NCBI GenBank assembly: GCA_041545745.1
Contig: CP168152.1
Span: 2,726,001 to 2,790,000 of the forward strand
Source: Stenotrophomonas indicatrix
Lineage (GTDB): Bacteria; Pseudomonadota; Gammaproteobacteria; Xanthomonadales; Xanthomonadaceae
Reading direction: 5' to 3'
DNA: 64,000 nt
Made by a program: the position numbers and the translations under genes. The notes below the pieces were generated by a model. The model made no database searches, was not told the DNA's origin, and saw only the letters and a program-made list of their open reading frames with translations. Below are positions 35,306 through 43,623 of this stretch, in pieces; the first letter of the stretch is position 1, and each line of letters starts with the position of its first letter.

Positions 35306-36163
35306 ATGAGGATTCTCGCTGCCGTACTAGCTCTCAGCGCCGCCCCAATCAGCATCGCCTATGCAGACACAACATCGCTGGAATGCGACAGCTGCTCCAT
35401 CCAGCAGATGGACAATACAGCTTGGGAATATTCATTAGGCCTAGGCATGCCTTCCGACAACGTCCTGTATGTATTGAATCCGTCCAACAACATCGCACGC
35501 AAGTACCGCGTCATGCGCGACCGGGAAGGCGGTCCAATCTGCGACAAACTGCCGCCCGGCTCCGTGGAGTGCGAACCATTTTCAATCATCGACAATATGG
35601 CGGTCGAGCAGGCCGCGGTGGATTACCTTGGTTACCGACGAGCATCCATGGCGGCGGGGCCGTTCGTAATTACCGCCCCTGAATATCCAAGCAACCCGTA
35701 TGACGACATTCAAAATCCCCAGAAACGAAACAGTATCGACGACCTTCTTAAGCAGCAATTTGGAACATACACATACATCGCAAACGGTGCAGCCGCGCTT
35801 GGAATATCCATCTGGGCCCCCTTCACGATCAAATATGCAGACGGTGGAGAATCCCTATACAACTGGAACGCGGCTACGAATAAGTATGAGCCAATTTCAG
35901 TTTCCTACAAGGATCAGTTCGGAAACTTGATCCCTATCAGCGTAGAGCAGCTTTCTGAGAACAGGGGCGGGGTAACGACCAAGTTCGAGTTCCCCGAAGG
36001 AACAGATCCCGCCGACATTGCCGCCATGGTTAACCAATTGAACAATCTCGGCGTCTCAGTTGGTGGTGGTGGTGGCGGAAGCGCACCAACCGGCCCTCAG
36101 ATCCTCCTCTGCACCAGTTCGATTTCGTCCGACCGGGTATCGGTCTCTTGCAGCTGGCTATAG
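35306..36163 (+). CDS. Secreted hypothetical protein
   Basis: A 285-residue protein with a signal peptide (MRILAAVLALSAAPISIAYA) and a GAAGGAG ribosome site. Early Cys residues (LECDSCS) may form a disulfide. The mature part is polar and rich in Tyr and Asn, with a Gly run (GGGGGG) near the C-terminus and a late CTSSISSDRVSVSCSWL. Base composition is lower in GC than in core genes, suggesting transfer. It sits between the two halves of an SRAP gene. No family is recognised. Confidence 0.75.
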   Translation: MRILAAVLALSAAPISIAYADTTSLECDSCSIQQMDNTAWEYSLGLGMPSDNVLYVLNPSNNIARKYRVMRDREGGPICDKLPPGSVECEPFSIIDNMAVEQAAVDYLGYRRASMAAGPFVITAPEYPSNPYDDIQNPQKRNSIDDLLKQQFGTYTYIANGAAALGISIWAPFTIKYADGGESLYNWNAATNKYEPISVSYKDQFGNLIPISVEQLSENRGGVTTKFEFPEGTDPADIAAMVNQLNNLGVSVGGGGGGSAPTGPQILLCTSSISSDRVSVSCSWL

Positions 36164-36166
36164 CGC

Positions 36167-36403
36167 ATGAAAATCATCCCACAAAAAATCAGCATATTCG
36201 TTTTTGCGACATCCGTCCTGGCAATTGTTTTCCTCGGATATTTACTTCCACGCGCATTCGCCCCGGCGGGCGAATCGCCAACCCTTTCGCCTTGGATGTT
36301 CAATGGCCTGCTCGCAGCTGGGGTTATTGCAGCGCTCTCCGCACCGTTTGCGTTACGCGGCTTGTTAAGCCAGGTCGCAAAGAGGCGAAAAGATCCGCAG
36401 TAG
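36167..36403 (+). CDS. Small two-helix membrane protein
   Basis: A 78-residue protein with hydrophobic segments at about residues 7-28 and 45-66 and a basic tail (QVAKRRKD). It starts 3 bases after the stop of the secreted protein gene and is most likely in its operon. Such a pairing can mean export and a membrane partner, or toxin and protector, but nothing in the sequence decides it. Confidence 0.65.
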   Translation: MKIIPQKISIFVFATSVLAIVFLGYLLPRAFAPAGESPTLSPWMFNGLLAAGVIAALSAPFALRGLLSQVAKRRKDPQ

Positions 36404-36537
36404 GGGCTCGCCACGGCCATACGCGGGCGGCCCTGCAACCGGGGCCGCCCGCGCCGAAGCGCCTCCGCATGGATGATTGCGGCATTCTCCCTACATCACC
36501 AGGCAGAGAATTACCCTCAAAAAACACCAAGCACGGC

Positions 36538-36618
36538 GAACTCCTGCAGCGACACGGTGGCGCCGGTCATTCGGACCAGCTTCTGGTAAGCGGCTTCGAT
36601 CTGGGCGGAGTAGCACAT
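36538..36618 (-). pseudogene. 5' fragment A of an SRAP peptidase gene
   Basis: The minus strand encodes MCYSAQIEAAYQKLVRMTGA and then TVSLQEF before leaving the family and stopping near 36519. The start MCYSAQ with Cys2 is the long-SRAP signature. It is nearly identical in protein to fragment B at 38056-38133. It lies directly downstream of the DUF5648-like gene A. Confidence 0.75.
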
Positions 36619-36663
36619 ACGCGCACTCTGCCGCCGGCGTCCTTCACGCGACGTGAGGACAGT

Positions 36664-36684
36664 GACGCCCCCGGAGGGGGCGTC
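36664..36684. terminator. Strong hairpin between DUF5648-like gene A and SRAP fragment A
   Basis: A perfect 9-base inverted repeat, gacgccccc / gggggcgtc, with a 3-base loop. It lies 26 bases past the gene stop. There is little U-tract on either strand. Confidence 0.55.
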
Positions 36685-36709
36685 CTTGAACGATCCTCAG
36701 ATGATCCAA

Positions 36710-37264
36710 TCAGAGCCAGATGTAGCCCTGGATGCCCTCGAACACAGCTTGGTACTTACCTTCGCAATTTGGATCAAGCGTATCGAAGTGATCGTTGTAG
36801 GCGTACACCTTCGGGATGTTTCGCGTACAGCGATAAAGCGGCACCGTACCCGGAAGCTGCGTACCAGCCATGTATCCAGTGATTGGCATACCGTTGGTCG
36901 TCTTCATGTGGCCTTCGCAGTTCGGATCCCGGGACGAAAATGAATCCATCCAATTGTTATGCAAGCATGCATAGAGGGTAATGCTTCCCTCGAATGGATA
37001 GTACGAGATGAAGCCGAGTATCCCCTCTCGATAACCAGGATGCTTCGATCCCGCGGCAGTGATGGGGCGCGCAGTGAATGTATTCTCTTTCCACCTCCAT
37101 CGTTCCAGCTCGACCAACTGGACGCCAGAAGGCGGATCAGCAGCATAGGCATTCGCCTCTGCAAGGATCTTCGGAGATGCCCCCAAATAGTCAATGTCCT
37201 GCGCGACAGCGCTCAACGACAGCGATCCAGCAAGTACGGCGGCCATAGCAATCATCTTCTTCAC
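36710..37264 (-). CDS. Secreted DUF5648-like protein A
   Basis: A 184-residue protein with a signal peptide (MKKMIAMAAVLAGSLSLSAV, cleavage near VAQ). The mature part has motifs in the style of DUF5648 domains: PLYRCTRNIPKVYAYNDHFD, LDPNCEGK, an earlier LYACLHNNWMDSF and SRDPNCEGH, and an end GIQGYIWL. These domains occur in secreted bacterial proteins and bind unknown ligands. It is a paralog of the protein at 38206-38763; the last 60 residues align well. The gene is followed by a hairpin and an SRAP 5' fragment. Confidence 0.8.
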   Translation of the reverse strand: MKKMIAMAAVLAGSLSLSAVAQDIDYLGASPKILAEANAYAADPPSGVQLVELERWRWKENTFTARPITAAGSKHPGYREGILGFISYYPFEGSITLYACLHNNWMDSFSSRDPNCEGHMKTTNGMPITGYMAGTQLPGTVPLYRCTRNIPKVYAYNDHFDTLDPNCEGKYQAVFEGIQGYIWL

Positions 37265-37588
37265 ATCTACTCCTTTTCAAAAATGGACATCCAAATTTCC
37301 AGCGAGCCTCATGCTCGCCATTCGATTCTAGTTGGATGCACAGCGACTGACTGAGACCCATATCGAAGTTCAACCTCTGGAGCTCGCACGCTGCTGGCCA
37401 GCGAGACGCCTGCCATGGAGGCCCGCGTCAGCCGCGCGGTCAACACGCCGAGGAACAACCGCGAGGATCTCCTGCTACAGATCGCCTGATATTCGCACTG
37501 CGCAGATGCGAATCGTTCACCGGGGTGATCGGGGCAGTCCGACGCGCTACCCTCTGCCTTGTTCGCAGCACAACATAAGGAGAGCGTC
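37265..37588. other. Intergenic region without a recognised gene
   Basis: About 320 bases between the divergent DUF5648-like gene A and the small exported-protein gene. Promoters for both are expected; no reading frame has coding character. Confidence 0.4.
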
Positions 37589-37963
37589 ATGCGCATACTA
37601 CTGGCCACCCTCATTGCAGCAGTGCCGGCCTTTGGTGCCGCTTGCTCTGCTGCTGCGCGTACTAGCGATACAGCTGGTCCTGAAGCGGTGCCACAGCACT
37701 ACAGCATTGAGGAATGCCATTCGTATGCTGAAGCAGCTGCTGCACTTGTCGAGGAACGAAATCGCGGTGGTGATAAGGGCAGCATGCAAGATTTGTTGGT
37801 CGGCCCGGAGGAATCCCGCAGGGACATGCTATCCCTCATCGACTATGTATGGTCCGCACGAGGAGCTCTGGCTTGGTCCGCGTCCCATCAGGCCAAGGCA
37901 ACGCTGGAACGGCAATGTAAGGGCCGCAAGACTACTAGGGAGATTGGAGCGAGGATCGACTGA
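37589..37963 (+). CDS. Small exported hypothetical protein
   Basis: A 124-residue protein with a signal peptide (MRILLATLIAAVPAFGAACS), which could be a lipoprotein signal with Cys near 19. The rest is helical and charged (AEAAAALVEERNRGG) with two further Cys (EECHSY, ERQCKGRK), a spacing that recalls lysozyme-inhibitor-like or UmoD-like small periplasmic proteins. The ribosome site AAGGAGAG supports the start. The function is unknown. Confidence 0.7.
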   Translation: MRILLATLIAAVPAFGAACSAAARTSDTAGPEAVPQHYSIEECHSYAEAAAALVEERNRGGDKGSMQDLLVGPEESRRDMLSLIDYVWSARGALAWSASHQAKATLERQCKGRKTTREIGARID

Positions 37964-38055
37964 CATTTGTATGGATCCATGTGTGATCCATCATGCTGAA
38001 AGCACTCGATGCAGGATTTCATATTGCCCGGGTCATAGGCGTACTGCGCTGAAAA

Positions 38056-38133
38056 CTCTTGCAGCGACAGCGTGGCGCCGGTCATGCGGACCAGCTTCTG
38101 GTATGCGGCCTCGATTTGGGCGGAATAGCACAT
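38056..38133 (-). pseudogene. 5' fragment B of an SRAP peptidase gene
   Basis: The minus strand encodes MCYSAQIEAAYQKLVRMTGA and then TLSLQEF, matching fragment A, before the frame wanders and stops at 37888. It lies directly after DUF5648-like gene B, just as fragment A lies after gene A. Confidence 0.75.
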
Positions 38134-38172
38134 GGCCGACATCTGACGCCCAGGCCCGTGTATGAACGGTGA

Positions 38173-38200
38173 TGCAGCCCGGCACTTTGCCGGACTGCAA
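38173..38200. terminator. Hairpin between DUF5648-like gene B and SRAP fragment B
   Basis: Imperfect inverted repeat gcagcccggca / tgccggactgc with a 3-base loop, placed like the hairpin after gene A but different in sequence. Confidence 0.45.
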
Positions 38201-38205
38201 GCGAG

Positions 38206-38763
38206 TTACAGGAATATGTAGCCCAAGAGCTTCTCGAACTGCGCCAAACCTTCACCCTCGCAGTTCGAAGACAGGGTATCGAAGTGATCCTTCGTCAACT
38301 CAATGTAGCAGCGGTACAAAGGCACGGTTCCTGGCAACTGAGTCGATGCCAAATAGCCCTCGAAGTAGCCAAAATAGTTCGGCTGATTCTGCCCTTCACA
38401 GCCAGGATCATTCGTGCTGAAGTACTTGTGATCCCAGTTGGTGTCCTTGCTCCACATGTAGCAGACGTACATTGGCCGAGCATCTGCGAAATAGGTGGTG
38501 GACACAAAGCCCAGCGTACCCTCTTTCCTCCACCCCAGGTCCTCCCAGTTGTTCGGCATCTCGTGGTAGGAAAGATGGTTTTTCGTCTTGTTGTTGAAAA
38601 GTCGAAAAACCTCTCGGCCAGTAAAACCGCCGGGACGGTCAGACAACGGCGCGGCGAGTACGCTTGCCATGGAGCTCTCATCCATCGGCAACGCAGTCGG
38701 CTCTTTCGCGACGGCACCAGACGCTGCCATGCTCAGAGCAAGTAGAACAGACAACTTTTTCAT
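38206..38763 (-). CDS. Secreted DUF5648-like protein B
   Basis: A 185-residue paralog of the protein at 36710-37264, with a signal peptide (MKKLSVLLALSMAASGAVA). The mature part has REVFRLFNNKTKNHLSYHEM, YVCYMWSKDTNWDHKYFS, NDPGCEG, then STQLPGTVPLYRCYIEL and DHFDTLSSNCEG, ending LLGYIFL. The repeats carry the DHxxS/T-then-CEG pattern. ATG 38763 was chosen for its signal peptide; the frame extends to 38781. Confidence 0.8.
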   Translation of the reverse strand: MKKLSVLLALSMAASGAVAKEPTALPMDESSMASVLAAPLSDRPGGFTGREVFRLFNNKTKNHLSYHEMPNNWEDLGWRKEGTLGFVSTTYFADARPMYVCYMWSKDTNWDHKYFSTNDPGCEGQNQPNYFGYFEGYLASTQLPGTVPLYRCYIELTKDHFDTLSSNCEGEGLAQFEKLLGYIFL

Positions 38764-38848
38764 GATTTCCCTTCTATCCATGCGAGCGTCTTGCCCGCAC
38801 GGCTATGCTACATAAATATGGGGGTCTGATCTGTGACCTATAACCTCA

Positions 38849-39586
38849 TCAGCCGAACCCCAGCGGCACCTCGGTCAGGTCCACGATGAAGATCGACGCG
38901 TTCTGAGGCCCCATCGTTGCGCCGCCAACCGGGAAGGTATTGGTGATGAGCGTCTGTTGGGAAACCTGCAATCTTGAAATGAAGATTCGGTTGTCGCTGG
39001 TCATGTGGAAATGGTCGGCCGTCATGGTGCATCGGTCCTGCGATACCGAGTTGTAGTAGAACCGCGGCGACGGGATTGCAATTCCGATCTTTGTGCCTGG
39101 AAAGAACTGGCCGATTTCAATGGGAGGTCCGGGCACCGTTGGCAGCGGCACCACCTGAAGAACGCGCAGTCCCTTTCGCCTTGAGTCGTAGAACACCGTG
39201 CCGTCCTCGCCGCGCATGCGCAACCCAACCGGCCCGGTCGCTGCCCGCTCGGCGGCGCTGAACGTGTAGTACTCGAACACCGTGTTGGGTGCAGCGCTGG
39301 AGGCGTACACGGCGCACGTAATCGTGCTCTGTACCAGAGTGAATCCTGTGTTCGTTGTCACAGCATCATTCACGTATCGGCAAACGTGGAGGCTCGTCAT
39401 ACCGTTCGTTGATGCCAGCACACCACTCGGAGACCATGACCCAAACGGTGGGGAGCCGCCGGTCGCGCCGCCGGAGAACGTGCCAGTGTTGAGCGTCCCC
39501 GACTTGGCCAACTGCAGGTTCCGATACCCGAGGCCAATCTGGATCTGCCCGGTGCCCTGATTGCGTACGCGCAGTCCTACAGCCAT
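38849..39586 (-). CDS. Prophage tail-region protein
   Basis: A 245-residue protein starting MAVGLRVRNQGTGQIQIGLG, with no signal peptide or helix and many beta-strand-like stretches. It overlaps the next gene by one base. The beginning VGLRVRN is also found in the neighbouring protein (VGLRVRSENG), which suggests related distal-tail or receptor-binding-side proteins encoded downstream of the tail tip gene. The exact role is unknown. Confidence 0.65.
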   Translation of the reverse strand: MAVGLRVRNQGTGQIQIGLGYRNLQLAKSGTLNTGTFSGGATGGSPPFGSWSPSGVLASTNGMTSLHVCRYVNDAVTTNTGFTLVQSTITCAVYASSAAPNTVFEYYTFSAAERAATGPVGLRMRGEDGTVFYDSRRKGLRVLQVVPLPTVPGPPIEIGQFFPGTKIGIAIPSPRFYYNSVSQDRCTMTADHFHMTSDNRIFISRLQVSQQTLITNTFPVGGATMGPQNASIFIVDLTEVPLGFG

Positions 39587-39975
39587 CAGCTGTATACCCC
39601 GTAGTGAAGCGTGATGCCGCCGACGGTGCTCGTGGTCGGCTGACTTGGAAACATTTCCATCCTGACGTGGTAGTTCACCACGTCAGGTTCCCAGTTCCAA
39701 GTGATGCTGTTGCCCGATATCGTCACTGATGGGACCAGCATCCCGTACGCCGATCTCTGCCCTTCGCACGTGAAGTAGTAGAAGGGCTCGCCGCCCAAGA
39801 AGTCGTTGACGACCAGGCCCCCATTTGCCTCGGGCGGAGCGATCCATTTGTTGTTGGAGTTGACCGGGTTGTAGAGCGGGAACGTGTACGACCCGATCAT
39901 CTTCGACAGCCTGGTGGTTACCGAGGACTCGACGTAACCGTTCTCGCTTCTTACCCGCAGACCGACGTCAGCCAT
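39586..39975 (-). CDS. Prophage tail-region protein
   Basis: A 129-residue beta-rich protein beginning MADVGLRVRSENGYVESSVT, coupled by one-base overlaps to both neighbours. Such small genes after the tail tip gene in lambdoid and related prophages encode tail fibre or assembly proteins. No specific family is recognised. Confidence 0.65.
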   Translation of the reverse strand: MADVGLRVRSENGYVESSVTTRLSKMIGSYTFPLYNPVNSNNKWIAPPEANGGLVVNDFLGGEPFYYFTCEGQRSAYGMLVPSVTISGNSITWNWEPDVVNYHVRMEMFPSQPTTSTVGGITLHYGVYS

Positions 39976-41123
39976 TACTGCAGCACTCCCAGTTCCACGG
40001 CGAGATTCCCATTCGGGTAGCGAATGTAGATGCCCTGGTTCGTGATGTTCAGGCGATACCCACCGGCGACCGTACCGTTGAACTCGAAGCCACCACCCGC
40101 CGCTTTATTGATTCGCCAGCCGGTTTGGCCTGGCACGTAGTCGTCGGACTGGATGGCCCCACTGATCTTCGCATTGGTGATCGCAGCATCGGCGATCTTG
40201 GCACTGGTGATCCACGCCGTTCCGATCAGGGCCTGATTGATGAAGGTTTGTCCACCCTGGATCACGAAGGGCGAAGTCAGCTGTCCGTTGACTAGATTCA
40301 CGAACGCAAAACGATCTGCAGCGAACAGCACCTGGCTCTGGTAACTACCATCGGGCTGGTTCTCGATGCCGATGCCCATACCCGCCGCGTAGTACTGGCC
40401 GTTGGCCGCGATCTGCAGCTTCAGATTCCATGACGCGCTGATCTTGCCATCCACGTCTACCAAGGCCTGGCTGGTCTGCTGCACCATCGCTTGGGTTTCG
40501 CCAACCGATGCCTCGGTATTTCCCACCCGCCGCCCCAGCGCATAGTCGCCGCTGGCAATGACCGTCAGCGTGGTGATCGTACCCGCGAACGAGTCCTCAT
40601 CGCCCGCGTTCCAGTCTTCGTCACCCGCGTGCTCAGCACTGTACTGCGCCACCAGTCCGTCTACCCGATTGCCGACAGCAGTGACCTTGCCGTCCACCTC
40701 TGTAACGTCCAGCTCCAGCTGGTCGACCCTGCCGACCAATGCCCCAGCCTCGGCCACTGCGTCACCCACGCTCTTCCACTTCGTACCTGGAGGCTCCTCA
40801 TTGCCCGGCTCGGAATCGGTCCAGAGCCAGATCTTGCCGTTGTGCACCACTGTCTGTTTGAGCTCATAGATTGAATCAGAGTCCCAAACCAACGGTGCGA
40901 ACTGCTCGATGCTTTCGATGGGCGCGAGCAGATCCTGGCCCAAGGCGCTTTTGTTGATCAGACCGGAGAAGTGCTTGTCGTACTCGGTTACATCGGTACT
41001 CGACTCGCCCACGACGCCTGCACCGGCCGGATACCACGGGCCGATGTTGCCGCTCTTGTCGACCAACCGTGCCCAGAAATAGAACTTTGCGCCGGCGGCC
41101 AGACCGTCCAGCTGCAAGCGGTT
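39975..41123 (-). pseudogene. C-terminal part of a phage tail tip protein (gpJ-like)
   Basis: The protein ends like phage host-specificity proteins of the lambda gpJ type. It has the end of a fibronectin-like domain (GAKFYFWARLVDKSGNIGPW), a long coiled region, and the DUF1983-type tail (TNAKISGAIQSDDYVPGQTG, WRINKAAGGGFEFNG). Complete gpJ proteins exceed 1000 residues, so the N-terminal part is missing. At about 41120 the sequence turns into a methyltransferase fragment in the opposite direction: a deletion or rearrangement junction. Confidence 0.75.
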
Positions 41124-41679
41124 CCTGGCCCCTGTCTTCGCCGAGATGGCCCTGCACGGCTACCGCTACTCGCAGGACGTGGTGTGGGAGAAGCAGAACG
41201 GCACCGGATTCAACAACGACCGCTTCCGCCGCGTGCATGAACATGCCGTCCTGTTCTACCGGGGGTCTTGGGCTGACGTTCACCACGAAGCCCAGGTGAC
41301 CAACGACGCGCGCGCTCGTGTGGTGCGGAAGAAGGAGAAACCGGCCCACTGGCATGGGGCAACCGGGTCGACCACCTATGTCTCTGAGGATGGCGGCCCG
41401 CGCCTCATGCGCAGCGTTCTGCACGTGCGCAACGAGCACTCCCGTGCCATCCACCCCACCCAGAAACCGCTCGAGCTGCTGCTGCCGCTGATCCGCTACT
41501 CGTGCCCGCCTGGCGGCGTGGTGCTCGACCCCTTCGCCGGAAGCGGCAGCACGGGAGCGGCGGCAGCGATTGAGGGCAGGGATTCGGTTCTGATCGAGAA
41601 GGACCCGGCTACCGCTCAGGCCGCCACCCAGAGACTCGACATGGAAGCGCCGCTGCTACGAGGCGCCACCCATGGCTGA
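41120..41679 (+). pseudogene. C-terminal part of a DNA N4/N6-methyltransferase
   Basis: The frame reads RFLAPVFAEMALHGYRYSQD, then VVWEKQNGTGFNNDRFRRVHE, HPTQKPLELL and VLDPFAGSGSTGAAA, the latter being motif I with the AdoMet-binding FxGxG. The catalytic DPPY-type motif, which should be further N-terminal in this class, is missing. Phage-encoded methyltransferases of this beta class modify DNA against restriction. The gene has lost its 5' end at the junction with the tail-tip gene. Confidence 0.7.
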
Positions 41680-41734
41680 CCAGCTGCTCACCGCCGCGCA
41701 TCTCGTTCCAACGCTAATGAAACGGAAGCCTCCG

Positions 41735-41989
41735 CTATCGGCGGATATGCCAGGTATCACCGACCCAAATCACATCCGTGATTCTTCCCAGCTCAATTTC
41801 AGCCATTTCGAGAGCCTCCTCTTGAGTACGGCGCTCCACGTCCTGCGAAACCGCGTAGCAAACATGCGGATGCTCGTACTCTTCGCCGATTTTTCTGAGG
41901 CGGAAAGCGGGCTCGTAAAAAACTGCGCCAGGCTCCTGCGGCACGGTAGTGGCACGAACAGCAAACCCCATGATCTCCCGCTCAACCAT
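41735..41989 (-). CDS. Hypothetical prophage protein
   Basis: An 84-residue soluble protein, MVEREIMGFAVRATTVPQEP, with an acidic helix (RTQEEALEMAEIELGRI) and the end WVGDTWHIRR. A GAGGGGG stretch precedes the start. The opposite plus-strand frame (41672-42052) has poorer coding character. It lies between the methyltransferase remnant and other small phage genes. The function is unknown. Confidence 0.5.
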   Translation of the reverse strand: MVEREIMGFAVRATTVPQEPGAVFYEPAFRLRKIGEEYEHPHVCYAVSQDVERRTQEEALEMAEIELGRITDVIWVGDTWHIRR

Positions 41990-42048
41990 TTCGGTGCCCC
42001 CTCGTTGTGTACAGCGGATGGTAGCCCCAAACATCCACGAGTAGCAGC

Positions 42049-42639
42049 ATGAGCCCTTCAACACTTCCAGTAAGCCCGGCCGCAGTGGTCGACGCCACCA
42101 TGGCGTCATCGCCGGTCGCTGCGGCGGTCGCCGCCATGCGTCGGATTGACCCGGAGGGCGGCCCCGTCGCCGCCGACCAGGTCCGCGCCTGGGCCGACAC
42201 CCTGATGGCCGAGCTCTACTCGTCCCATGTGGCTCGCTGGGAGTACCGCCACAAGGACGACGTTGGCCCCGGTTGTTGGATGCAAGCCGATGCCGCGCAG
42301 GTCTGCTACGCAGATACGCGCGGCCTGGTCATCCGCGCCCTGTTCGACAAGCCACGCGTGCCGCAGCCGGAGAAGGAACACGCGTTCAAGAACCGCACCT
42401 GCACCAGGTGTGGCGACTCCGAAGACTGGGCAGGCCCTGACTGCATGCCGACGGCGCAGGCGGTCGATCCGCGCAGCCGGCTCCCGTTCGATCCGCGCTG
42501 GCTGCTGCAGCCGTTGCAGTGGCTGATCGACGCCGGACCTATCCCCGTCAACAGTTTTGACAGGCGTTTCAGGGCCAAGGAAGCGGCGTTCATCCGGGAC
42601 CAGCTGAATGCCTACATCCAGGAGTGCGAGAAGCCATGA
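42049..42639 (+). CDS. Hypothetical prophage protein with a Cys cluster
   Basis: A 196-residue protein with a possible zinc ribbon (TCTRCGDSEDWAGPDC). Conserved phage-type stretches are AELYSSHVARWEYRHKDD and DTRGLVIRALFDKPR. It overlaps the next gene in an ATGA arrangement. Proteins like this appear in the early region of Xanthomonad prophages. The function is unknown. Confidence 0.7.
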   Translation: MSPSTLPVSPAAVVDATMASSPVAAAVAAMRRIDPEGGPVAADQVRAWADTLMAELYSSHVARWEYRHKDDVGPGCWMQADAAQVCYADTRGLVIRALFDKPRVPQPEKEHAFKNRTCTRCGDSEDWAGPDCMPTAQAVDPRSRLPFDPRWLLQPLQWLIDAGPIPVNSFDRRFRAKEAAFIRDQLNAYIQECEKP

Positions 42640-42947
42640 CACAGCGACAGATCAGCCATCCCGAAGGGCTGCCGCCCTGCGCCGCCGGCCACCGCGCGCG
42701 CCACATCCACGACATGCGCTGCACCAGCGCCAGCGGTGGCCACCTGGTCGAATGCTGCTGCAGATCGACCGGCAAGAACGCGGACCCCGATGCAGCGCTG
42801 GCCGAGTGGCGGCGGATCAACCGACCAGCGCGGAGCCCGCGCGCCGTGCCGACCGCTCCCGGCAACATCGTGCAGTTCAAGCTGGGTCTGGCCGAGCAGC
42901 TACCAAAGCCGCAGCGCGCGGCAGGAGGCAACAATGGGCGCGGCTGA
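42636..42947 (+). CDS. Small prophage protein with Cys/His motifs (Lar-like)
   Basis: A 103-residue protein. PPCAAGHRARHIHDMRC, ECCC and ALAEWRRINRPAR recall the small zinc-binding Lar-like phage proteins (C..GH..., ECxC, A..WNxR). It may bind zinc; restriction alleviation is a role known for Lar but is only a guess here. It overlaps the AlpA gene. Confidence 0.6.
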   Translation: MTQRQISHPEGLPPCAAGHRARHIHDMRCTSASGGHLVECCCRSTGKNADPDAALAEWRRINRPARSPRAVPTAPGNIVQFKLGLAEQLPKPQRAAGGNNGRG

Positions 42948-43149
42948 AAAGTTGGAAGAGCTGCTGTCATTGGACCGCGTGCGGCTGATGACCGGCATGG
43001 GCACTACCTTCATTTACGGCGAGATCAAGGCCGGCCGATTCCCGCGATCAATTCGCATCGGGCGGCGGGCACTGTGGATACAATCCGAGGTGCAAGGCTG
43101 GGTTCAGCAGCAGATCGCCCTGAATCGGCCTGTGCAGGTGGATGGGTAA
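42934..43149 (+). CDS. AlpA-family DNA-binding regulator
   Basis: A 71-residue protein of the AlpA/MerR-like excisionase type: LEELLSLDRVRLMTGMGTTF, then IYGEIKAGRFPRSIRIGRRALW and QGWVQQQIA. Such proteins often control excision or integrase genes of prophages and islands. The start at 42934 has GGAGGCA upstream. A strong terminator follows, and no integrase is found next to it, only an attachment-like remnant. Confidence 0.9.
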   Translation: MGAAEKLEELLSLDRVRLMTGMGTTFIYGEIKAGRFPRSIRIGRRALWIQSEVQGWVQQQIALNRPVQVDG

Positions 43150-43179
43150 GCGGGCGGGTAGCAATAGCTGAGACAAAGA

Positions 43180-43205
43180 AAAAGCCCCTGTTTCTAGGGG
43201 CTTTT
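43180..43205 (+). terminator. Rho-independent terminator after the AlpA gene
   Basis: Inverted repeat agcccct / aggggct within aaaa...tttt, so it can work in both directions. It lies 30 bases past the stop at 43149. Confidence 0.85.
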
Positions 43206-43214
43206 CGAAAACTC

Positions 43215-43234
43215 TGGCGGAGAGAGTGGGATTA
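43215..43234. other. tRNA-Ser 3'-end-like remnant (possible att site)
   Basis: TGGCGGAGAGAGTGGGATTA is close to the complement of a tRNA-Ser 3' end (AATCCC...TCTCTCCGCCA), a common integration site. No tRNA body is present. It marks the edge between the prophage remnant and the next island. Confidence 0.45.
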
Positions 43235-43255
43235 AACGTCCCAAGCCCCAACCCA

Positions 43256-43307
43256 TTGATCTTCCTAGAGAACCCAGACCGGAATGTGTCCTAGTAAGTG
43301 TCCTGGA
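43256..43307 (+). repeat. Imperfect direct repeat, copy 1
   Basis: A stretch of about 52 bases, including accggaatgtgtcctagtaa and gtgtcctgg, matches copy 2 at 44373-44424 at roughly four of five positions. The two copies flank the RHH/membrane gene pair. Confidence 0.6.
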
Positions 43308-43509
43308 AGTCTGCGCCAGGCGATCCCCGCCAGTCAACGTAACAGCAGATGGCGCTCCAAGCCCGCAGAGGCTCATCTAGACGCGCGATCTTCATGTCGA
43401 GTGCGTCCCTCACTCTGGCCAAGGATTGATCATGCGCGTCCTGAGATAGGGACCAAACGCGCTTGGTTGCCATCGCAGCCTCGGCTAATGGTCCGTTCAT
43501 CATCCCCAT
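43291..43509 (-). CDS. Doubtful small hypothetical protein
   Basis: A 72-residue frame (MGMMNGPLAEAAMATKRVWS) that ends inside the direct repeat. A purine-rich stretch (gatgggg) precedes the start, and a shorter form from ATG 43473 exists. Coding character is modest and no family is recognised. Confidence 0.3.
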   Translation of the reverse strand: MGMMNGPLAEAAMATKRVWSLSQDAHDQSLARVRDALDMKIARLDEPLRAWSAICCYVDWRGSPGADFQDTY

Positions 43510-43569
43510 CGAGGCACACTGTCGGCCGTAATTACGATGCCGATCTCATCTCAGCGTAGGCGAGCCAGG

Positions 43570-43610
43570 TTGACATTGCCGTAATTAAGCCATATAAAAG
43601 CCGTATAAAA
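43570..43610 (+). promoter_or_regulatory. Sigma-70 promoter with direct-repeat operator for the RHH gene
   Basis: TTGACA at 43570, 17 bases, TATAAA at 43593. Two adjacent 11-base repeats, gccatataaaa and gccgtataaaa (43589-43610), cover the -10 region, a layout expected for an autoregulating ribbon-helix-helix protein. Confidence 0.75.
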
Positions 43611-43623
43611 GCAGGAGACTGAT

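Noticed and set aside
43215..43234. Intact tRNA-Ser gene
   Set aside because: Only about 20 bases resemble the 3' end; no acceptor stem partner or anticodon arm is found nearby.
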